A stretch of 60,000 nt of DNA from Adiantum capillus-veneris. Taxonomy: Eukaryota; Streptophyta; Polypodiopsida; Polypodiales; Pteridaceae. Position 1 is the stretch's first letter; every line of letters begins with the position of its first letter. This document shows, piece after piece, positions 9,428 through 19,301 of the stretch. Below the pieces are notes generated by a model. The model had not been told where the DNA came from and did not search any database. It worked only from the letters and a program-made list of their open reading frames with translations. The stretch spans positions 50,249,122 through 50,309,121 of the forward strand of contig CM043959.1 in the NCBI GenBank assembly GCA_014529385.2, written 5' to 3'. A program made the position numbers and the translations under genes.

Positions 9428-10993
9428 GTGATTTTAGATGAAGAAACTGATCCACATCCTCAAGAACGGCTGGTAAATTCTGGTGAGGAGGGTTCGGGAG
9501 CAGCAGAGGATAGGGCAATGAGGCAACTTGTGGGGGCACTACTCTTGACAGGAGGACCTGCACAAAGTAGAAGGCGACTCCAATTTGACCCATTGAGAGG
9601 TGCTAGCAGGCAAAGACCTGTAAGACTCCCAAAGCCCATACCCATGGCCCAACCACCTCCTAACCCGCAGATCAAATCATCCAAGTTCAGAGGGAAGCCC
9701 AAAGAGGATGCAGATTGTCATGTAGCACAATTTGAAACCCGCTGGCAAGCAAGTGGATACCAAGTGATGTTTCCAGATCCTATAAAATTACAGCAATTTG
9801 CAGCTACCTTGGAAGGCAAGGCTATGAGCTGTTTCAGCCAATATGGTATGTCTCACTTTGCTACTTATGCTGCACTTAGTTTGGCTTTTCTACAAAGATT
9901 TCGGAAGGAGAAAACTCCTACAGATATTTTAAGGAAGTTACGACGCATCAAACAGGGGACAATGTTGGTAGAAGATTTTGCTCAGAGATTTAGAATATTT
10001 GTTGAGAGATTGCAAGGAAATGAAAGGCAAACTAATGAAATGTTGGCTGGCTACTTTCTCAAAGGATTGAGGAGTGGTATTAAAAATGCAGTGGCCAACA
10101 TTGACATTGGAGGAGGTTTTGATAATTTAGTACAGGCTGCTTTTAGAGTTGAGAAGAGGCTTGGAATGACAAAGTCTAGTAAGAGAGGAGACAAGGAATC
10201 TGAAACAGGATCAGATTCAGAGACATCTTCTTCTGAAGAATCGAATACTGGAAGTTCATCTGATGAGGAGGGAACGAAGAAAAAGAAGAGTCCTAAGAAG
10301 AAGAAGAAGAAGAAGAAGGACAAAACAGGGGGTGAAGTTGATATAGTTCAGCAATTAAAGAATATTGGCTATTTAGTCATAGCACCTAAAGAAAAAAGGT
10401 ATTGTGAGATTTGTGAAAGAGATGGACACACCACTGCTCAATGCTGGTACAACCCTAAGCAAAGGGGTAAAACAGGTACAGGTGTTGGGCGGGGTACTGC
10501 TTCAGCAGAGGCAAATCAGGTGGCTCCATTCAGAGGAAGACCTCCTGGACAGGGATTTCAGAGGGGACCTGGAAGAAACTGGGATAATAACCAAAGAAGT
10601 CCCCAAGGTGTTATGCCTTGTGTATATTGTGGTGACCCTACACATTGGGTTGGCCTTCGTTGTGCCTTATGGGTAAAACATCGTGAGGAGAGAGGTGTTC
10701 CTGTTGTTCCATTCAATCAGGAGAACCAGCAAGCAGGTCCTCCACAACCACCTCCAAATCAACCACAGGCACAAGATAATGTGATCATTATCGACATTCC
10801 GATTTATCAGGATACCCCTAATGAAACAGCAACAGTACTTCCGACTGAAGAGTATGACAATGTGGAGAATGATTGTCAATATCCAGATAATATGGAAGAT
10901 AAAATTGATGTGCTGGCTGTGACAAGATCCAAGGCTAAAGGTCCTATTAATTGGGAACATAAAAAAGGGGTTAGAGATCAGGTGCAGAAGTAG
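9428..10993 (+). CDS. gag: Gag of Gypsy element C
   Basis: An open frame of 521 codons from the GTG at 9428, with no in-frame ATG at its 5' end; the frame is open further upstream to the A1 junction, so the true start may be lost. The Gag capsid-like core lies at about residues 75-250 (KSSKFRGKPKEDADC, 'FAQRFRIFVERLQGNE', YFLKGLRSGIKNAV). A Ser/Glu-rich then Lys-rich linker follows. Two zinc knuckles come next: C-E-I-C-E-R-D-G-H-T-T-A-Q-C and C-V-Y-C-G-D-P-T-H-W-V-G-L-R-C, the second with one extra residue. The frame ends at TAG 10991, where Gln would fit (QK-stop-VQK), and protease follows in the same frame. Confidence 0.85.
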   Translation: MILDEETDPHPQERLVNSGEEGSGAAEDRAMRQLVGALLLTGGPAQSRRRLQFDPLRGASRQRPVRLPKPIPMAQPPPNPQIKSSKFRGKPKEDADCHVAQFETRWQASGYQVMFPDPIKLQQFAATLEGKAMSCFSQYGMSHFATYAALSLAFLQRFRKEKTPTDILRKLRRIKQGTMLVEDFAQRFRIFVERLQGNERQTNEMLAGYFLKGLRSGIKNAVANIDIGGGFDNLVQAAFRVEKRLGMTKSSKRGDKESETGSDSETSSSEESNTGSSSDEEGTKKKKSPKKKKKKKKDKTGGEVDIVQQLKNIGYLVIAPKEKRYCEICERDGHTTAQCWYNPKQRGKTGTGVGRGTASAEANQVAPFRGRPPGQGFQRGPGRNWDNNQRSPQGVMPCVYCGDPTHWVGLRCALWVKHREERGVPVVPFNQENQQAGPPQPPPNQPQAQDNVIIIDIPIYQDTPNETATVLPTEEYDNVENDCQYPDNMEDKIDVLAVTRSKAKGPINWEHKKGVRDQVQK

Positions 10994-11872
10994 GTTCAGA
11001 AGGAGCAGCAAGGTCAACACTTGGAGGATCATACAGAATCTTCTGATGCACCAGTACAACAGAAAAACTAGGTTGAAGTACCTGAACCAGATTGGTTTGA
11101 GGTATTAATTAACTCTCCTTTACATTTGTCTTTAGACCAAATGCTTTCTATAGTACCATTTAAAGAGAGATTGCTACATAAGTTGCTGGGAAAGCACTAT
11201 GAAAGTTTCATGCAGCAGAAAGAGGAGCCTGGGGTGAATAGCATTCATCCTTCGGATGTGGATTTCATGGTTCCAGTTATCAAGGTGACTTTACAGGACA
11301 GGATATTTGAGGAAGTATTGATAGATGGAGGATTTGGTGTCAATATCTTGCTTGAGTCAGTTTATCTCACAATGGGCTTAGGGAGATTGGAACCAACACC
11401 TTTTCAAGTTAAAATGGTTGATCAAAGGAGGGTTCAGCCAATTGGCATTTTAAGGAACTCTTCTATTCAGATTGCAGGGATGCAATTTCAAGTTAATTTT
11501 GTTGTTCTCAGAATGAAGGAAGGTGATGCTTCCTATGAGATGTTGTTGGGAAGACCTTGGTTTAGGTTAGCCAAGGTGAAACAGGATTGGGGTGAGAATC
11601 AGGTGGTGCTTACCAAAGGGAAACAGATAATCAGCATACCTATGTTGGGAAGAAAGCACATTCCTGGACAAAAAAGACCCTTGTTTGCTCAATCAATCAA
11701 TCTTGTTGAGGAAGTAGAGGATGATGAGGAGGAAGCCTTTTGCAGGCTAATCCGACTGTCATACCCATTTTTGAAGTTGATATTGAGGGAATTTTGCAGA
11801 AAGATCAGGAAACAGAGGAGCTTTTTTATGAACCTGTTATGGGACAGAAAATTCAGGGTTCTGACATATTAA
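10994..11872 (+). pseudogene. pol: Element C linker and aspartic protease
   Basis: Same frame as gag. After a second TAG at 11069-11071 comes PEPDWFEVLINSPL and then a protease with active-site region V-L-I-D-G-G-F-G-V-N-I-L; plant Gypsy proteases often have D-G-G here in place of D-S-G. 'YEMLLGRPWFRL' is the second conserved block. The frame runs past a 1-bp deletion near 11743 and terminates at 11872, while the true coding frame shifts to that of RT from about 11740. The protease would cleave Gag-Pol. Confidence 0.8.
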
Positions 11873-13446
11873 AACTGATGAATCAGAGTCTATCAACTAG
11901 TGTCAAAGAGGAAGTTCAGCAGGAGGAGAGGGATTCCAGAGATATGGTGGAAAAAATTTACAACAAAAGATTTGGAGGATCTAAAAGGGTTCAGCAGGAT
12001 GAACTGAAAGAATTGAATTTAGGGACTGAGGAAGAACCAAGGATGGTCAAGGTTAGCATTTATGTGGATGGGGAATTCCTACAAGAGTTATGGCAGTTAT
12101 TGTTGGAATATAAAGATGTTTTTGCATGGGATTATGCAGATGTAAAAGGTATTGATCCATTACTGCATCAGCATCACATTAATCTGAGAGAAGATGCCAT
12201 TCCTATTGTCCAGCAGAGATATAGGATGAATCCCAACTTTGCACAGCAGGTTAAACAGGAAATTGATATATTACTAGCAGTTGGATTCATCAAGTCTATT
12301 CATGAAGTTAGTTGGTTATCCCCAATCATTGTGGTACCAAAGAAGAATGGGAAGATTAGGGTTTGTGTGGATTACAGGAAGTTAAATGCTGCAGCTATTA
12401 CAGATCCTTTCCCAATGCCCTTTTGTGATGCTATCTTAGATGCAGTAGTAGGGAAAGAGATGTATAGTTTTCTTGATGGTTTCTCAGGGTATAATCAGAT
12501 TCAGGTTGTAGAGGAGGACCAACATAAAACAGCCTTTATTACAGATTGGGGAGCCTTTGCATCTACTGTCATGAACTTTGGCCTTAAAAATGGACCACCG
12601 TCCTTTAATTTTACAGCTTATAAGACATTTGAACCTTATTTGCAGGATTTCATGAGAGTGTTTGTAGATGACTTTTCAGTTTTTGGTCAAAGGGATTTAC
12701 ACCTTGAGCATCTGAAATTATGTTTTGAAAGGTTTAGGATGTTCAGATTGTCCCTTAATCCCTACAAAAGTGTGATGGCTGTCAGGAGTGGTGTGCTATT
12801 GGGTCATGTGGTCTCTTAGGAAGGGATGTCAATAGATGTGAAGAAGATTGAGGTAATACAGTCAGCACAAGCACTTGGAAATATCAAGGAATTGAGCAAG
12901 TTTGTGGGACAAGTTAAGTGGCATAGCAGGTACATCAGATATCTCGCTAATGTATGTATGCCTCTTACCCATTTAACCAAGAATCATGTAGAGTTTGTTT
13001 GGTCTGAGCCACAGGAAAAAGCATTTCAGATTCTCAAGAAAATGCTCTCAGTTGCTCCCATATTACAATCTCCATATTGGGTATTGCCATTTCATGTGTT
13101 TGTTGATCCCTTGGATATAGCCATTGGAGCTGTTTTAATGCAGGAGAAGACCCAAGGGTGGTTTAGACCTATGTACTATGCTAGTAGGGTGCTTACAGCT
13201 GCTGAGAAGAACTATGCAGTGATTGAGAGGGAGGCATTAGGGATGGTTTATGCTTTAATCAAATTGAGACATTGCCTCTTATGCAATAGGGTCATATTCC
13301 ATGTGGATCATCAAGCATTGTTTTATCTTATTAAAAGGTCTTTACTGACAGGTAGATTGGCAAGATAGATGCTATTGTTGCAGGAATTTGACTTCCTTAT
13401 TGTTCATACACTTGGCAAGGAACATGCAATAGCTGATTACCTAAGC
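11740..13446 (+). pseudogene. pol: Element C reverse transcriptase and RNase H
   Basis: RT motifs in order are SWLSPIIVVPKKNGKIR, CVDYRKLN, DGFSGYNQI, FGLKNGPPSF (normally L-T-N-A-P), the catalytic F-V-D-D-F, and LGHVVS. A TAG at 12814-12816 breaks the frame, which resumes at once. RNase H follows with F-V-D-P, E-R-E-A and H-V-D-H-Q, so its acidic residues look intact and there is no second RNase H, unlike element A. Another TAG at 13366 replaces a probable Trp. The segment ends with IADYLSRIE. Several independent lesions show a dead element. Confidence 0.85.
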
Positions 13447-13450
13447 CGGA

Positions 13451-14806
13451 TTGAGACAAGGGAACAACCGACAGGGATTTCGGATCAGTTTGCCAGATGC
13501 AGATTTATTTGAAGTTCAGAGTTCCATTTCTGATTCATGGTATGACCAAATGCTGGTATTCCTCACTGATGGTGTTATGCCAACAGGGTTTACAATAGAC
13601 CAAAGGAGGAAATTTTGCCTAACAAGCAAACCCTTTTTAGTGATTACTGGAGCATTATACAGAAAAGGGATTGACCAGGTCATTAGAAGGTGTGTACTAG
13701 ATTTTGAACAAGCAGTTGTGTTGCAAGAAGCCCATTATGGAGCAGCAGGAGGACATTTCTCAGGGGACATAATAGGAAAAAAGATACTCCAAGCTGGTTT
13801 ATGGTGGCCAACTGTGTTGAAGGATGCTCATTCCTATGCAAAAAGCTGTGTGGTGTGTCAACAGTTTGGTCAACCTGATTCTAGAGACAGAATGACAGAT
13901 CATCCTATACTGCCATTAGAGCCATTTCAAAAATGGGGTATGGATTTTGTAGGACCAATTAAGCCTACAACAAGTAAGGGATGCAAGTACATTCTAGTAG
14001 CTACTGACTACTGTACCAAGTGGGTGGAAGCTGTGGCAAAGTTCTTGTATCACAACATCATGACCAGGTTTGGATGTCCAATAGAGTTGGTCAGTGATAG
14101 AGGTACACATTTTTTGAATGAAGTGATTTCTGAGTTAACAAAAACCCACATGATAATGCATAAGAAATCTATAGCTTACCATCCCCAAGCTAATGGATAG
14201 GCTAAGAGTACTAAGAAAACTGTTATAAAGATTTTGAAAAAGATTGTACAGGAGAATAAGAGCGATTGGGATGCAAAGCTGGATTCTACTCTGTGGTCAT
14301 TCAGAACATCTTTCAAGGTGACAACAGGTATGACCCCATTCCGATTGGTGTATGGCTTGGAAGCTGTAGTACCAATGGAGTTTGTGGTACCTAGTCTGAG
14401 GATTACTGCTGAGAAGATGACTCCAAAGCTCTCAGTTCAGCATAGAAGCAAGTATTTAAAGCAGCTGGAAGAAGATAGGTTGATCAGCTCTTATATATCA
14501 GAAGTCATTCAGAGAAGAAGGAAAGCTTGGGTCAGCATGAATGTCAAGATTAAGGTTTTCCAGGTAGGTGACTCGGTAATGCTTTACAACTCCAGGTTAG
14601 GTCCACCTCCTGGGAAGCTCAATTTAAGGTACAATGGACCATATCAGATTATGACAGACCTAGGTCAAGGAACTTTTATTGTCGTAGATATTTTTGGCAC
14701 AAGGGTAGAGAAACCTGTTAATGTCTTCAGGTTAAAAAAAATTTCAGGGCAAACCACCCCATTTGGATTGGCTCAAACCTGCCATACCAGAGGTTGCATT
14801 TTGTGA
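13451..14806 (+). pseudogene. pol: Element C integrase
   Basis: It is reached by a 1-bp shift near 13491. HHCC zinc domain: H-Y-G-A-A-G-G-H ... C-V-V-C. First catalytic Asp is in G-M-D-F-V-G and the second in V-S-D-R-G-T. The third position is damaged: after 'YHPQANG' comes TAG (14198) and then A-K-S where A-E is normal, so the catalytic Glu is gone. About ten residues also seem to be missing after 'WVEAVAK'. A C-terminal GPY/F-like segment (RYNGPYQIMTDLGQG) is present; no chromodomain. It ends at TGA 14804-14806. Confidence 0.83.
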
Positions 14807-15158
14807 AATGGTGAAGTTCTATTCAGGTACTATGGACCAAGTTACTGTAGATCAATCATCAGAGTGCATAGGCTTTGCATTCAGGTTAGGGATTGAATTG
14901 TACTACATCGGAGTTTGTTGGCTCGTAGTCTACTGGGTCGGAGTTCACCTGATCCGATTACTTAAACAATGTTTAAATTTCAAAATTTGCATCAAAAAGG
15001 GTGCAAAGTTCCTTCCACTTAACTCCATCATACGAGTAAGGGACGACATCATTTCCTCACACACTTTTAGAGGCCTTAGCACTTGTGCGATTCACGTAAA
15101 TAGTGCGCGCACGCATACTCCACAACTTGCTGAGCTTTCTCCTACTTCTGCTTCTGCT
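14807..15158 (+). other. Element C spacer between integrase and 3' ORF
   Basis: A gene-free stretch, AT-rich with repeated 'tcggag' words. A T-rich to AG stretch before 15159 could be a splice acceptor for the downstream ORF, as used by env-like or extra ORFs of other plant Gypsy elements, but I see no decisive consensus. Confidence 0.4.
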
Positions 15159-16362
15159 ATGCCTAAGCCTAAACCTGTTTCTATCATGAGACCATCGCCA
15201 GAAGATGAGCAAAGAGAGGTTGGTAAGCTACACCCTCGCAGAAAAGGAGTAGTGCTCAAAGTTGATGTATCTGACCCAGAAGAGGAGGTCGAAGTGCTGC
15301 CTGAGGAAGATCAGCACCAATGTCATCAAGCAAGATGCTGCAAAGTTTAATGGAGCCTTTCACTGATTTCAGGGTGGAAATTGACTGTCAGGCAGAACGG
15401 AATGAGAAGTGGTTGAAGGCAACAGGTTTATATGATTTTTCTACTCTACCCTGGGGCCAGTGGAAAGGGAACATTTATGCAAAAACGCAAATGGAGCTGT
15501 TACAAAAATCCAAGGGTGCCATTTCTGAGAAGGTACATCTTAGTCCAGGTGTGGTAGCTTAGGTATTTCAGGTGTGGTAGCTTAGGTATTTCAGCTTCCC
15601 TTTACCTCTATTACTGCAGTACCAAAATGTTCAGATGAAGATCTAAAAAAAGAATTTGGACCAAGAGAAGGAGGTAGGCAGTACTTTATGTTGAAGAATG
15701 TAGAATATTGGAGGAGAGAACAACTGAAATGGTTTTTGGAAAGAGTTTGCTTTCTAGCTAAATATGACTATATGTCTAAGGAAAACTGGGCACCACTGTA
15801 TTTTGCTGAAAATGGGGGGAAGGTAAGTTGGGCACATTGGGTGTATGATAGGATTCATGCAGAAGTCTTTACCTCGGATAGAAGAAAGACCCAGTTGAGT
15901 AGCAAGTTAGCAGCATTTCTGTCTGCTTTGTTTGCTTTTGCTCAGAAAGTTGATGTAGGGGAGATCACAGTTTCTCTCATTACTCCTATCAATGTGGTCA
16001 GTCTTGGGCCGGAACAGGGGAAAATATCTGACAAAGCAGAGTTTAGTAAAAGCGTGGAGGAAAAGCTGAGGACCATACAGGATTTTATTGAAGCAAGATA
16101 CACAGAGGATGAGGCCAAGATGGCATTGGCTAGTCATGAGCATAAACTGCTCATGGGGAATTTTCTCAAGAGTTTGGATGTTGAGACACAAAATCCTAGT
16201 AGGGTTATAGGAAAAACTTTTAACATGCCCAAAAAGAGGAAGCTGGATAGTGCTTTGCATGAGGTGGCCAAATCATTAGATTTCTCTCCAACTAGTCCTA
16301 GCACTTCTGCTAAATCTGATTTGCTTATTATTGATGTACCAACAGCTCTGAAGATGTTGTAG
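15159..16362 (+). pseudogene. Element C unrecognised 3' ORF, N-terminal and middle part
   Basis: It starts at ATG 15159 with a Pro/Lys-rich, then acidic segment (PEEEVEVLPEEDQ). A 1-bp shift near 15317 leads to MEPFTDFRVEIDCQAERNE, and a 23-bp tandem duplication (15549-15594) shifts the frame again. A globular part follows with MLKNVEYWRREQLKWFLE, ENWAPLYFAENGGKVSWAHW and 'VYDRIHAEVF'. The frame stops at TAG 16360, where Gln would fit. Position after integrase matches env-like or additional ORFs of plant Gypsy elements, but I see no signal peptide or membrane segment, so an envelope is unlikely. Function unknown. Confidence 0.6.
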
Positions 16363-17242
16363 GAATTACAGGGATTTGTAAGGTATCAGCAGAACAATAT
16401 GGAGGAACAATTACAAAATATAGCTGAATCTGGTTTATCTAAAGCAATGCTGCACCAACAGTCAGAGTTGGTGGAATCTTTGAAGCAGGAATTGGTAAAG
16501 CAGAAGGAGAAGCATCAACAAGAGATGCATGTTTAGTTGCAACTACATCAACAAGAGATAGCAAAGGTTAAGCTCTCCTTGGGAATGTTTCAAGAATGGA
16601 CTAAGGACTTGGAAGGCAGAGTCAATTCTGAGCTGGATCAGGTGTCTGGCAGAAATACAGAGTTGCAGGTGGAGAATGAAATGTTACAACAAAGGTTGAA
16701 ACCTTTGGAAGCTCTGGAAAAGCAAGTATTAGCTCAAGAAGATATCAATGTTTTTGGAGTACTCATGGATGAAGGGGATCTCAATCTAGTAAGGCAACAG
16801 TTGGTTGAGGGGATGCAGGCTGTTTGGAAAGCAATGAGAGAAAGGATGACATCAATTATCAAGTATCCCTATGAGGCTGTAAGATCAGGCCTCATCAGTT
16901 CTCTTGAAGCTGCCTTATTAGAGACAATGGAATCTCTAAAGAAGGAAAAAGATGTAGTTCAAGGATAAACAGTTGCAGGTGGATGAAGAATTCATGGTAC
17001 AAGGTGGTTCTGCACTTAAAAAACTAGTGCATGTTTCTGTTCAAACACTGCAAGCTGCTGGGGAAATTCAGAAGTCAAGTGGAGAATATTTTCCAATGGA
17101 GGTTGAATATCAGAAGGAGATTATAGATGCTGCAAATATTGAAGTTCCAGAACTAAGTGCAGCAAAGAATGAGGACATTGTAGTGACTACAATTCAAGAA
17201 GCTGATACTGAAACAGTTCTCAAAGATATGTTTGAAATTTAG
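16363..17242 (+). pseudogene. Element C unrecognised 3' ORF, coiled-coil C-terminal part
   Basis: It continues in the same frame after TAG 16360 and again after TAG 16534. The sequence is strongly heptad-like and rich in Q, E, K and L (LVESLKQELVKQKEKHQQE, RNTELQVENEMLQQRLKPL), which predicts a long coiled coil. It passes a 1-bp shift near 16962 and ends at 17242 with a short acidic tail. The full 3' ORF before decay would have been near 690 codons. A structural or RNA-binding accessory protein is possible; the sequence does not decide. Confidence 0.6.
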
Positions 17243-17522
17243 GAAGGTCAGGACTTATTTTTTCTATCTCTTGCTGATCAAGGGATATGTGGATTCGAGT
17301 CAGATTTCTGAGAAATCCACCACCGGGCTGTGCCATGTGTTGACAGGCATATCAGAGTGCCAATTTAGTAGTTAGTCGGAAGTGCTTCATCGGATGTAGT
17401 CAGTCGGATCTTAGTTAGTCGGATGTTGTTTAAATCGGATATTTAGTAGTTATGATATATCAAAACACCATATTAGAGAGTACGAGACTTTAGAGCCAAT
17501 TTGAAAATCACCAATTCCTTGA

Positions 17523-17546
17523 AGATTTGTCCATATGGACAAATCT
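17523..17546. repeat. 24-bp perfect palindrome
   Basis: 'agatttgtccat' is followed directly by its exact reverse complement. It could form a cruciform or RNA hairpin, or be a dimer binding site. A near-copy follows at 17627-17654. Confidence 0.9.
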
Positions 17547-17626
17547 CCAACTACCTTTTAAGATCAAAGCCTTCCACAAGGTAGCACTTGGAGAGCTCTT
17601 CCAAACCATGCTCTCAAAGTTTTGGT

Positions 17627-17654
17627 TAAGATTTGTCCATGTGGTCAAATCTTA
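17627..17654. repeat. Second, imperfect copy of the palindrome
   Basis: 'taagatttgtccat' then 'gtggtcaaatctta': 12 of 14 positions pair. The same core word as 17523-17546 suggests a diverged duplicated site. Confidence 0.85.
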
Positions 17655-17668
17655 CACTTGTTTTCAAA

Positions 17669-17690
17669 GTGGGAATTGGGAAATTCCCAC
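17669..17690. repeat. Hairpin with 9-bp perfect arms
   Basis: 'gtgggaatt', a 4-nt loop, then 'aattcccac'. Third hairpin within 170 bp. Confidence 0.85.
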
Positions 17691-17974
17691 ATACACTAAT
17701 ATGGTCTTTCAAGACTGAGGTTGTTATTACCAGCCTGTTTTGTATGGTGGTTATAAGTCGGTTCTGGGAGTTGTGATAGCGCAGTTGTATTCAGAGATGT
17801 AGTAGCTCTTCTTGATCAATGAAGTACTCTTGTTATCTTAATTCTGAGTTATCAAATTCTTTCTATCTCTTACCTTCAGTATGAGGTTAGTACTTCTGTG
17901 TAATATTTCCGAGTTATGAGATGTTGAAAGAATTGTGATGCACTAGTATTTCTTGTGTTGATGAACCACAACAG

Positions 17975-18117
17975 AAAGAGAGAGAGTAGATAGAGAAAGA
18001 GAGGAGAGAGACAAAGAGAGATAGAGAAAGAGAGGGAGAGAGGGAAAGAGGGAGAGAAAGAGAGAGATAGAGGGAAAGAGGGAGAGAAAGAAAGAGAGGG
18101 AAAGAGGGAGAAAGCGA
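17975..18117. repeat. GA-rich imperfect microsatellite
   Basis: Purine-rich run of gagaga, gaaagag and gggagag variants. It borders the Hsp70-like fragment and generates spurious Ser-Leu ORFs on the minus strand. Confidence 0.9.
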
Positions 18118-18421
18118 AGGGCAGCCCATCCCCAAGCTTGGAGGGTGTAGGTAGAAGACAAGGGGTTCCACTTGTAAAACGTGTTGATCTATGTTTTGCA
18201 ATAACGGGATGAAGCGGCTGCCTCAGTTTGAGAGGCCAATCTAGTACATGGTGGATGTTGCTGGGGTCGCTCTTGTGGACGTATGCGAAGCCCGAAAAAG
18301 TGGTGCCCAAGTCCAAATCCACCATGACCTTAGCCGAGACCTCCATGCCTCGGTAGAAGATGTTGTCCATGTTTGGCTTCTCATCTCTGAGAGTGCTTGC
18401 TTTACATGGAGGCACAGACAT
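18118..18421 (-). pseudogene. Hsp70-like (HSPA12-type) N-terminal gene fragment
   Basis: Minus-strand reading from ATG 18421 gives about 100 residues that include V-D-L-D-L-G-T-T-F-S-G-F-A-Y, the phosphate-1 loop of the Hsp70/actin ATPase fold, followed by HKSDPSNIHHVLDWP. The combination of that loop with a DWP motif resembles the HSPA12-like Hsp70 branch. The fragment then runs straight into the GA microsatellite, so the rest of the ~550-residue protein is absent. It is either the first exon of a lost gene or a captured piece. The canonical second residue pair I-D/G-I-D reads L-D, a possible decay sign. Confidence 0.6.
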
Positions 18422-18483
18422 GACTCTAGGATGGAGAGAGCGAGACTCAGTGAGAGAAATAGAATAACTTATTGCATTACATT

Positions 18484-19245
18484 AGAATTGTAATGTTACG
18501 ATCAATTGATCACTTAGATGTTGAATTTAGGTGCAGCCAACACAAAACGATGGCTATGTTTACAACCTTAACATATATATGTGTGTACATGTATATCTGT
18601 TTATGCATGTTTATAGGCACTAAGTACGGGAGCATAGCATCCGAAGGTTAGACGCTTCCTCTTGGGTATAGTCCTTTTTTAGTCGTGGCGTTGCGGTCAT
18701 TGAGTCACTCATGAATGGATTACCCCAATATACCTTTGGTTTTACCATGGTTGAGACTGTGATGATATCTAAAGAGGTGCAGTTGACCTTTGGTACTACT
18801 AGCCTCTACTTAGGTCTACTAGTATGTGTATATATCTACATGTTTGTGTGCTAATATATATATCCTCTGGGAGAGAATTGTAATGTTATGATCAATTGAT
18901 CACTTAGACGTTGAATTTAGGTGCATCCAACACAAAACAATGGCTACATTTACAACCTTAACATATATATCTATTTATGCATGTATGTAGGCACTACGTA
19001 CGAGAGCATAGCATCCGAAGGTTAGACGCTTCCTCTTGGGTATAGTCCTTTTTTAATCATGGTGTTGTGGTCATTGATCCACTCATGCATGGATTACCGC
19101 AACGTACCTTTGGTTTTACCACGGTTGAGACTGCGATGATATCTAAAGAGGTGCAATTGACCTTTGGCACTACTAGCCCTACTTAGGTCTACTAGTATGT
19201 ATATGTATCTATGTGTTTATGTGCTAATATAGTTGTGTACGTATT
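18484..19245. repeat. Tandem duplication, two units of about 390 bp
   Basis: 18484-18873 and 18874-about 19245 align throughout with scattered substitutions (for example 'catccgaaggttagacgctt' is identical in both). Each unit has a palindrome with core gatcaattgatc (18500-18511; extended to 14 bp at 18889-18902). No coding potential seen. It lies between the Hsp70-like fragment and the gene at 19302. Confidence 0.88.
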
Positions 19246-19301
19246 TATTTATGAGTGAGTAGGGTGAAAAGATTAATCTTATATTGCTCTTTGTAATGTA
19301 G

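Larger units (their letters stand above)
17243..17880 (+). other. Element C 3' noncoding tail / possible 3' LTR with hairpins
   Basis: No gene. It contains repeated 'gtcgga' words (17375-17425), three hairpins (separate entries) and a T-rich end around 17830-17880. A 3' LTR of element C should be here, but without a 5' LTR in the window I cannot set borders, and I found no convincing polypurine tract. Confidence 0.4.

Noticed and set aside
10991-16536. TAG used as a sense codon in element C
   Set aside because: The element also has frameshifts, a TGG-to-TAG change and a lost integrase Glu, so decay explains the stops.
15159-17242. Envelope protein for the 3' ORF of element C
   Set aside because: No signal peptide, no transmembrane helix and no cysteine-rich surface pattern; the end is coiled coil and acidic.
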